Below, piece by piece: positions 8,058-13,551 of a stretch of DNA of 13,551 bases (within the stretch, counting starts at the first letter, position 1; every line of letters starts with the position of its first letter). Made by a program: the position numbers and the translations under genes. Location: assembly GCA_030747575.1 (NCBI GenBank), contig JASLKI010000355.1, forward strand, positions 1 to 13,551, given 5' to 3'. The stretch is from Verrucomicrobiota bacterium (GTDB lineage Bacteria > Verrucomicrobiota > Verrucomicrobiia > Limisphaerales > UBA1096). A model generated the notes under the pieces. It saw nothing but the letters and a program-made list of their open reading frames with translations. It had not been told where the DNA came from and did no database searches.

Positions 8058-9014
8058 TTATTGTACTTGGTTGTCGGACAGGGTGATGTTACGGAAGACG
8101 TCGTCCAGACGCCCCTCCTCCTTCTTAATTTCGTTAACTTTCCAGTTGTTCTGTGCGGCGACGTCAAAGATTGCTTGGCCAAGCTCTCCGTCAGCGCCGG
8201 CTTTCTTCGGAAAGACGCGGGCGACGACGATCGGTGCCTTGTCGGTCACGATGGTGACCTTGGCTGACTGAATGACGGTGCCAAGCCCGTCGCGCACCGC
8301 ACTGGCTTCGGTTCCGTTGATGGAGGCAACGTAAGAGTTGGCCAACTCGGACTTGGCTTTGAGTTCCTCCGGTGTGCCGTTGGCGACGATTTTTCCCTGG
8401 TCGATGATGATCGCCCGTGTGCAGGCGGCCTCGACCTCCTCGAGAATGTGTGTGGAGAAAATGATCGCCTTGGACTGGCCCATGCGGCGGATGAGCGAGC
8501 GCACCTCGTGTTTTTGGTTGGGGTCGAGGCCGTCGGTCGGCTCGTCCATGACGAGGATGTCCGGGTCATGAATGATCGCCTGCGCGAAACCGGTGCGATG
8601 CCGGAATCCCTTCGAGAGCGTGTCGACGCTTTGATGGCGAACCGCTTTGAGGAAGCACATGTCGATGGCACGATCGATCGCCTTGGCCTTATCCGCGCCT
8701 TTGATGCCGCGCACCTCGGCGCAAAAGCCAAGGAAGCCTTCGACGGTCATGTCCGTGTAAAGTGGCGCACTCTCCGGCAGGTAGCCCATCAGGCGCTTGG
8801 CCTCGATCGGTTTTTCCGTCACATCGTTGCCGCCGACTTTCACCACGCCTGCCGTGGGGGGGATGTAGCCGGTGATCATGCGCATGGTGGTGGATTTGCC
8901 GGCCCCGTTTGGCCCGAGGAAGCCCAGGATCTCTCCCCGTTCCACGGTGAACGAGACATCGTTCACGGCGACCTTCGGTCCGAAAGTTTTGCTCAGGTTC
9001 TCGACTTTTATCAT
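8058..9014 (-). CDS. ABC transporter ATP-binding protein, GldA-like
   Basis: This 318-residue ABC-2 subfamily ATPase has Walker A GPNGAGKST at 34-42, the Q-loop region GYLPESAPLYTDMTV at about 77-91, the signature in TLSKGFRHRTGFAQA (LSKG at 133-136), Walker B ILVMDEPTDGLD at 153-164 and the switch histidine in STHILEEVEA (His189). The YLPE Q-loop and LSKGFRxR signature are typical of the GldA/ABC-2 group rather than of importers. The C-terminal 100 residues form the small extra domain usual in this group. It is the first gene of the operon with the GldF-like, GldG-like and DUF4340 genes. The codons up to about 8150 are GC-rich, and the last ones pass into the AT-rich region. Confidence 0.94.
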   Translation of the reverse strand: MIKVENLSKTFGPKVAVNDVSFTVERGEILGFLGPNGAGKSTTMRMITGYIPPTAGVVKVGGNDVTEKPIEAKRLMGYLPESAPLYTDMTVEGFLGFCAEVRGIKGADKAKAIDRAIDMCFLKAVRHQSVDTLSKGFRHRTGFAQAIIHDPDILVMDEPTDGLDPNQKHEVRSLIRRMGQSKAIIFSTHILEEVEAACTRAIIIDQGKIVANGTPEELKAKSELANSYVASINGTEASAVRDGLGTVIQSAKVTIVTDKAPIVVARVFPKKAGADGELGQAIFDVAAQNNWKVNEIKKEEGRLDDVFRNITLSDNQVQ

Positions 9015-9186
9015 TTCTATTTGTTGGTGTGGGAACGCTTGGTGGGCCGGGCATCCTAATTGGCCCGATTAACTCGCTGTTTCCCAAAAAGGGCCGGAAA
9101 GTGTACCCCACCTGTCAAGGGGTTTCGCCCCGTTCGACGCCAAAAACCGGCAATTGTTCAAAATACCCGATATTGCCCAAAATGCG
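9015..9186 (-). promoter_or_regulatory. Intergenic region before the ABC-2 operon, probable promoter region
   Basis: This 172-base gap separates dgt from the ABC-2 operon and should hold the operon's promoter. On the minus strand I see TTGACA (9118-9113), a perfect -35 hexamer. Directly upstream of it sits a small hairpin with GGGG and CCCC arms and a 5-base loop (9131-9119). No good -10 hexamer lies 16-18 bases downstream; the sequence there is GC-rich, and TACACT occurs only 7 bases away. The promoter is therefore a guess from position plus one hexamer. The last 15 bases before the ATG are A-rich without a Shine-Dalgarno sequence. Confidence 0.35.
9142..9177 (-). terminator. Weak terminator candidate after dgt
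   Basis: On the minus strand the arm GGCAAT (9177-9172) pairs with ATTGCC (9154-9149) across a 17-base loop, and the second arm is followed by GG and five T. It starts 9 bases after the dgt stop codon, a fitting place. The stem is only six pairs, half of them A-T, and the loop is long, so it would be weak. Confidence 0.3.
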
Positions 9187-10332
9187 CTACTTCCCGAGCA
9201 AACGCTCATGCTCGAGGACGACGAAGCGATCCGTCATGCAGGCGAGGTGATCGCAGATGGCACGCTGCAGCCCGTGCCCGAGAATCAGCGACTGCACAAA
9301 TTCACCCATCGCCTCTGGGTGTTGCTCGTAATAGTGGAACAATTCCCCGAGCAACGTTGTGGCCTTCTCGTGCGGCTCATGGACGATGCTGTTATAGTAA
9401 AGGTTCTCGTGAAGGTAGGCGCGCAGTTTCAGGTTGGCTTCGTGCCGATTCGCGCTGTAGGCCACGAGGGGCTTGGCTTGGGCGCGGACTTCGTCGGCCG
9501 ATGTCACGCCGGCTTGGGTGATGTTGCCCTCGGTCGTGTGGACGACGTCGTGCACCTGGTCGTCGATCAGACAGCGGATGATGAAATAGTGCCGGTACTC
9601 GTCCGCCAAGTCGCCGTGCTCCGAGCGCATGCGCCCGGATGCTTCCCGCCAAAAGTCGATGTCTCGCTCCAGTTGTTCCTCGGTGAGTAGGCCGGAGTCG
9701 AGTCCATCGTCGAGGTCGTGGCTGTAGTAGGTGATCTCGTCGGCGAGGTCGGCCACCTGAGCCTCGAGCGAGGAGTGTTGAAACTCGGTGGCCGCTTGGC
9801 CAAACGGCGGCTTGGGTGCGGTGTCGTGCTTGGCCAGGCCCTCGAGTGTTTCCCATGTGAGGTTCAAGCCGGGGAAGGCTGGATACTTGTGCTCGAGCAA
9901 CTCCACCACCCGACGGCTCTGTTTGTTGTGCTCGAAGCCGCCGTGGTCGCGCATCAGGTCGTCGAGCGCCTGTTCACCGGAGTGGCCGAACGGGGAGTGG
10001 CCAAGGTCGTGGCCAAGTGCGATCGACTCGGTGAGATCCTCGTTGAGTCGCAACGCGCGGGCGATGTTCCGGGCGATGGCGGCGACCTCCATCGTGTGTG
10101 TCAGTCGTGTGCGCAGGTGGTCGCCGCTGCCGCTCAAGAAAACCTGTGTCTTGCAGTCGAGTCGCCGAAAGGCCCGGGAGTGAATGATTCGATCGCGGTC
10201 GCGCTGGAATTGTGTGCGCCACTCCGGAGGCGGCTCGTGGACGTTTCGGCCTCGTGAATAAACGCTAAACTGCGCATAAGGTGCGAGGGCATCGCGCTCG
10301 CGTGACTCCAGTTCTTCGCAGTTGCAGGGCAT
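9187..10332 (-). CDS. dgt: Deoxyguanosinetriphosphate triphosphohydrolase-like HD protein
   Basis: This 381-residue HD-superfamily protein probably hydrolyses dNTPs to the deoxynucleoside and triphosphate. The N-terminus ALAPYAQFSVYSRGR and RTQFQRDRDRIIHSRAFRRL matches the type 2 dGTPase group. Metal-binding residues are visible: His79 in RLTHTMEV, the HD pair His108-Asp109 in GHDLGHSPFGHSG, and an Asp in DLADEITYYSHDLDDG (about Asp198). The reading frame stays open upstream to 10788, but that part overlaps ispH on the same strand and does not look like this family. I chose ATG at 10332 because family homology begins just after it, and it lies 4 bases past the ispH stop. AAAGGG directly abuts this ATG, too close for an ordinary ribosome binding site. 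Whether it prefers dGTP cannot be told from sequence. Confidence 0.93.
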   Translation of the reverse strand: MPCNCEELESRERDALAPYAQFSVYSRGRNVHEPPPEWRTQFQRDRDRIIHSRAFRRLDCKTQVFLSGSGDHLRTRLTHTMEVAAIARNIARALRLNEDLTESIALGHDLGHSPFGHSGEQALDDLMRDHGGFEHNKQSRRVVELLEHKYPAFPGLNLTWETLEGLAKHDTAPKPPFGQAATEFQHSSLEAQVADLADEITYYSHDLDDGLDSGLLTEEQLERDIDFWREASGRMRSEHGDLADEYRHYFIIRCLIDDQVHDVVHTTEGNITQAGVTSADEVRAQAKPLVAYSANRHEANLKLRAYLHENLYYNSIVHEPHEKATTLLGELFHYYEQHPEAMGEFVQSLILGHGLQRAICDHLACMTDRFVVLEHERLLGK

Positions 10333-10336
10333 CCCT

Positions 10337-11593
10337 TTATCGGACCACGTCGTCGGCGCTCTCCCCACGGATGGAGCCGAGCACCTCGCTGGCCGGGGCG
10401 CCGCGCAACTTGTAAGTCCGCAGGATGACTTCCTCGATGAGGTTGTTCGGGCAGGAGGCGCCGGCGGTGATGCCGACGGTGAGTTCGCCCTCGAGCGGCA
10501 GCCAGTTCTCGGTGATGGCCATCTCTTGTTTGTGCTGGAGGAAATGATTGAGACGTTCCGCCGACTCCATTTCGCTGACGTCCTTGATGAAATAGGTTGG
10601 CAGCTTTTCCTCGCCCATCTCGGCGAGGTGCGACGTGTTGGATGAGTTGTAGCCGCCGACGACCAACAGCAAATCCATCGGGCGGCTGAGCAAATCCCGG
10701 AGGGCGTCCTGCCGTTCCTGTGTTGCTCCACAAATGGTGTCGAAGTAGCGGAAGTGCCCGGTGATGGCATCTTCACCGTGCTTCTCAATCATCGCCGCCC
10801 GGAGTCGGCGCTGCACCTCCTCGGTTTCGCCTCGCAGCATGGTGGTCTGGTTGGCCAAGCCGATGGCAGTGAGGTGTTTGTCCGGGTCGAAGCCATCGGA
10901 CGTGGCGCCCTCGAATTTTTTCAGGAACTCCTCGCGGTCGCCGCCACGGGTGATGTAGCGGCAAACGTAGTCCGTATCGTCGAGGTCAAACACAACGAGG
11001 TAGTGGCCGTTTTCGAACGCCTTGGCCTGCGAACTGGTGGCCTTGGTTTCCTCGTGCCACGCCTTGCCATGAATGATGCTGGTGACCTCGTCGCGGGCAT
11101 TTTGGCGGACGCGTTTCCAAACACTCATCACGTCGCCGCAGGTGGCGTCGATGATCGTGCAGCCCCGTTCATTGAGAAGATCGGTTACTCCGACCTCCGT
11201 GCCGAACGCCGGGATCACCACCGGGTCGCCCTTGCCGAGGTCATTGATGCTGGCGGTCTGGTGGCTACCGGAAAGAAAAGTCAGCCCCATATTGCGAATT
11301 TGCTCATTGACATGCGGGTTGTGAATAATCTCTCCGAGAATGTAGACCGGCTGTTCCTTGGGGAAATGCCGCCTCGCGGCGTAGGCCAGGTCGATCGCCC
11401 GCTCGACGCCGTAGCAAAAACCGAACTCCTTGGCCAAGTGGATGCCGGTGTTACCATACGCGAAGGTGCAGCCATGGGCACGGAGGTGCTCGACCAGTTC
11501 GCTGCGGTAATGCGTCACCACCTCGGCCTTGACCTTCTCCATGATGTCCGGCCGGCGGACGTTGATTCGCTTTGGTTTTTCTGCGCTCGGCAT
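10337..11593 (-). CDS. ispH: 4-hydroxy-3-methylbut-2-enyl diphosphate reductase, long form
   Basis: IspH (LytB) is the last enzyme of the MEP pathway. It reduces HMBPP to IPP and DMAPP with a [4Fe-4S] cluster. With ATG at 11593 the protein has 418 residues; the frame also has a GTG one codon upstream. The three cluster cysteines are Cys60 (EFGFCYGVERA), Cys152 (DATCGDVMSVW) and Cys381 (GASCPNNLIEEV). Substrate-binding histidines lie in GEIIHNPHV (His91) and HGKAWHEET (His180), and the latter holds the catalytic Glu (Glu182). The length and HGKAWHEET place it in the roughly 400-residue branch known from cyanobacteria and plastids, rather than the roughly 310-residue E. coli type. It lies 42 bases after argF and 4 bases before dgt, so it is probably co-transcribed with them. 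Confidence 0.96.
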   Translation of the reverse strand: MPSAEKPKRINVRRPDIMEKVKAEVVTHYRSELVEHLRAHGCTFAYGNTGIHLAKEFGFCYGVERAIDLAYAARRHFPKEQPVYILGEIIHNPHVNEQIRNMGLTFLSGSHQTASINDLGKGDPVVIPAFGTEVGVTDLLNERGCTIIDATCGDVMSVWKRVRQNARDEVTSIIHGKAWHEETKATSSQAKAFENGHYLVVFDLDDTDYVCRYITRGGDREEFLKKFEGATSDGFDPDKHLTAIGLANQTTMLRGETEEVQRRLRAAMIEKHGEDAITGHFRYFDTICGATQERQDALRDLLSRPMDLLLVVGGYNSSNTSHLAEMGEEKLPTYFIKDVSEMESAERLNHFLQHKQEMAITENWLPLEGELTVGITAGASCPNNLIEEVILRTYKLRGAPASEVLGSIRGESADDVVR

Positions 11594-11635
11594 CACGCGG
11601 AGTGTCCCATCAACAGGGCGCTCTTGGCAACGGAA

Positions 11636-12532
11636 TTAACCGGCCAACCAGGCGAGGATGGCCTTCTGCGTGTGCAGCCGGTTTTCAGCCTGGGTGAAAA
11701 TGGTGTCGGCATGCGCCTCAAATGTTTTCGCGTCGATCTCCTTCCCGCGATAGGCGGGGAGGCAGTGCATCACCAGCGCATCCGACTTGGCCAGGCACAT
11801 CAACTCGCCGTTGATCTGGTAACCGGCCAGCTTGGCCAAGCGCTCCTCTGCCTCGGCTTCCATGCCCATCGACACCCAGACGTCGGTGTAAACCATGTCC
11901 GCTCCCTTGACGGCCGCGCGAATGTCTTCCGTGCAGGAAATGTTTCCGCCGGCCTTGGACAGGGTCTCCGCGCTTGGCTGGAACTCCGACGGCGTAGCGA
12001 TGCGTAGCTCGAAGTCCAGCGCCGACGCCGCATGCACCCACGAGACCGGCACGTTGCACCCGCCGTCGCCGACGTACGTGACCACCTTGCCCCGGATCGG
12101 GCCGCGCCGTTCCTGAAACGTGAAGATGTCGGTCAGGATTTGGCACGGATGCTCGTCGTCGGTCAGCGCGTTGATGGTCGGGATGCCCGAGTACTCCGCA
12201 AACTCCTCGACGTCCGTTTGCGCGAAGGTGCGGATGACAGCACCGTGCACCATACGGCCTAGAACGCGCGCGGTGTCCTTGATCGGCTCGCCGCGGCCAA
12301 GCTGCATGTCGTTCGCGTTGAGAAACATCACCGAGCCGCCGAGTTCGCGAATGCCAACCTCGAACGACACCCGCGTGCGCGTGGAGGACTTGGTGAAAAT
12401 CATCGCCCACGTCTGGCCGTCAAGAGGCTTGGTTTCGCCACCACCTCGCTTGGCCTTGATGACTTCCGCCGAGGTGAGGATTTCCTCCATCGCCGCACTT
12501 GGCATGCCTTCGAGTTTCAACAGGTGTTTCAT
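11636..12532 (-). CDS. argF: Ornithine carbamoyltransferase
   Basis: This 298-residue enzyme makes citrulline from ornithine and carbamoyl phosphate in arginine biosynthesis. Visible motifs are KSSTRTRVSFE at about 48-58 (carbamoyl phosphate binding), HPCQILTD at 128-135, DVWVSMG at 217-223 (ornithine loop) and HCLPAYRGKEID at 256-267 with the catalytic Cys257. In the segment VGDGGCNVPVSWVHAAS the usual NNVA/NNVxxS pattern after GDG is changed to CNVPVS, but the Asn is kept. The start ATG overlaps the argD stop as ATGA, and AAGG lies 7 bases upstream, the only clear Shine-Dalgarno-like sequence in the window. The two arginine genes are thus translationally coupled. Confidence 0.97.
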   Translation of the reverse strand: MKHLLKLEGMPSAAMEEILTSAEVIKAKRGGGETKPLDGQTWAMIFTKSSTRTRVSFEVGIRELGGSVMFLNANDMQLGRGEPIKDTARVLGRMVHGAVIRTFAQTDVEEFAEYSGIPTINALTDDEHPCQILTDIFTFQERRGPIRGKVVTYVGDGGCNVPVSWVHAASALDFELRIATPSEFQPSAETLSKAGGNISCTEDIRAAVKGADMVYTDVWVSMGMEAEAEERLAKLAGYQINGELMCLAKSDALVMHCLPAYRGKEIDAKTFEAHADTIFTQAENRLHTQKAILAWLAG

Positions 12533-13551
12533 TCAATTACCTTATGGATGGTTTGTTCAAACAAATCGAGACCGGCTTGGGCCTCTTCTTGCGTCAAGTT
12601 TAGTGGCGGTAAAAAGCGGATGACCGACGAGCCGGCAGGGATGGTCAGCAATCCTGCCTCGTGCAGGGCAAACACCCACTGCAGTGCCGCCGGTTTGCTC
12701 TTATCGAAAGAGCCGAAGCCGCCGCCCATCTCGATGCCGATCATCAAGCCAAGACCGCGAACTTCTCGGATGGCCGTCGGATATTTCTCGCGCAGCTTGG
12801 ACAGTTCATCGAGAAAAAATTGGCCGAGCACTCGGGCGTTGACGGCCAATCTGTCGCGGTCGATCACCTCGAGAATCTTGTTTGCTACCGCGCAGGCCAG
12901 CGGGTTGCCGCCGAATGTTGAGCCGTGCGTTCCCGGGCCGAGCACGTCGGCGTGCTTCTCCGAGATCCACACCGCACCCATCGGGAAACCGCCGCCGAGC
13001 GCTTTAGCCATGCCGACGGCATCCGGCAAAAAATCACCGATCTGATCGCCGAGTATCGCCTGGAAACTTTGAAACGAGCCGGTCCGAAAATGCCCGCACT
13101 GCACGCCGTCCCATAGCAGCAGCAGGTTGTGCTCGTCGCAAAGTGCGCGCAGACCAAGCAGGTATTCCTTCGACGCGGGATGGATGCCGCCCTCGCCCTG
13201 TATGCCCTCGATCATCACCGCCACAGTGGCCGGCGTGATCGCCGAGCGCACGGCGTCAATGTCGTTGTACGGCACGTGCGCGAATCCCTGGAGCAGGGGA
13301 GCGAATCCGTCCTTCAGTTTTTTTTGCCCGCTCGCTGAGATGCCGGCTATCGTACGGCCGTGAAATGAGTTTTCGGCGGTGATGATTTCAAACCTGCCTT
13401 CCTCTTGACCAAACCTCCTGGCCAGTTTTAATATCACCTCCGACGCCTCCGCGCCACTATTGCCGAAAAACACACGCCCTTGGGCGAGTCGATTGGCCAA
13501 CCCCTCAGCGAGCTGCGCCTGGCCCTCGAAGTGGTAAAAATTAGTGCAGTG
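12529..13551 (-). CDS. argD: Acetylornithine aminotransferase, 5' end outside window
   Basis: The frame is open to the window edge. It gives 340 residues and lacks roughly the first 60-80 of a normal protein of about 400. A TTG at 13500 could be read as a start, but homology continues upstream of it (NFYHFEGQAQLAEG), so it is internal. This is a class III PLP-dependent aminotransferase that makes N-acetylornithine. Visible motifs are FFGNSGAEASE (PLP phosphate), FHGRTIAG, WDGVQCGHFRTG (Asp contacts the PLP ring), MAKALGGGFPMGA (PLP lysine) and THGSTFGGNPLACA. The usual DEVQ is DGVQ here. The gene overlaps argF by 4 bases. Confidence 0.94.
   Translation of the reverse strand, partial: HCTNFYHFEGQAQLAEGLANRLAQGRVFFGNSGAEASEVILKLARRFGQEEGRFEIITAENSFHGRTIAGISASGQKKLKDGFAPLLQGFAHVPYNDIDAVRSAITPATVAVMIEGIQGEGGIHPASKEYLLGLRALCDEHNLLLLWDGVQCGHFRTGSFQSFQAILGDQIGDFLPDAVGMAKALGGGFPMGAVWISEKHADVLGPGTHGSTFGGNPLACAVANKILEVIDRDRLAVNARVLGQFFLDELSKLREKYPTAIREVRGLGLMIGIEMGGGFGSFDKSKPAALQWVFALHEAGLLTIPAGSSVIRFLPPLNLTQEEAQAGLDLFEQTIHKVIE

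Noticed and set aside
7661..8182. Minus-strand frame of 173 codons overlapping the ATPase and permease genes
   Set aside because: It overlaps two well-supported genes in another frame and shows no motif.
9090..9118. Complete sigma-70 promoter around TTGACA
   Set aside because: No -10-like hexamer is found 16-18 bases downstream. I kept only a low-confidence regulatory region.
10333..10788. N-terminal extension of the dgt reading frame
   Set aside because: This part overlaps ispH on the same strand in another frame and is Arg/Ser/Pro-rich without similarity to HD hydrolases. The ATG at 10332 fits family length and position.
10754..12007. Long plus-strand open frame of 417 codons
   Set aside because: It lies opposite ispH and argF, both certain from catalytic motifs, and its translation resembles no family I know. 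It is an antisense shadow of GC-rich codons.

Overview
The window reads as a piece of a Gram-negative bacterial chromosome. All ten genes I can support lie on the minus strand, so transcription runs from high to low coordinates. The gene content suggests the PVC group, most likely Verrucomicrobiota. The reasons are the long-form IspH, an ArgD with a WDGVQCGHFRTG motif, a GldA/GldF/GldG-like exporter followed by a DUF4340 protein, and a LolD-type ATPase paired with a very large FtsX permease. This placement is inference from family resemblance and no marker gene proves it. Most of the window is GC-rich, but about 4700-8100 is clearly more AT-rich.

Layout, in the direction of transcription. (1) 13551-9187: argD (its 5' end lies outside the window), argF, ispH and dgt are tightly packed, with a 4-base overlap, a 42-base gap and a 4-base gap. 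They probably form one operon joining arginine biosynthesis, isoprenoid precursor synthesis and dNTP turnover. (2) 9186-9015: a 172-base intergenic stretch with a weak terminator candidate, a short GC hairpin and an isolated TTGACA. (3) 9014-3812: a four-gene operon of ABC ATPase, ABC-2 permease, GldG-like membrane-anchored protein and DUF4340 protein, with gaps of 11, 24 and 2 bases. A good intrinsic terminator follows at 3786-3754. (4) 3699-1: a LolD/MacB-type ATPase and its FtsX-family permease. The permease is open over 995 codons and runs off the start of the window, so its stop codon is not seen.

The two ABC modules are different machines. The Gld-like module is an ABC-2 exporter with two extracytoplasmic auxiliary proteins. 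The LolD/FtsX module is a mechanotransmission-type transporter, probably acting on envelope lipids or lipoproteins.

I found no mobile element, CRISPR array, tRNA, rRNA or clearly new gene system. The most interesting signal is at DNA level. The 8-base palindrome TTGGCCAA occurs 15 times, about 0.2 times expected by hand estimate, always inside genes and in two different reading frames. This resembles the highly iterated palindromes of cyanobacteria (HIP1) but with another sequence. It is largely missing from the AT-rich middle part.
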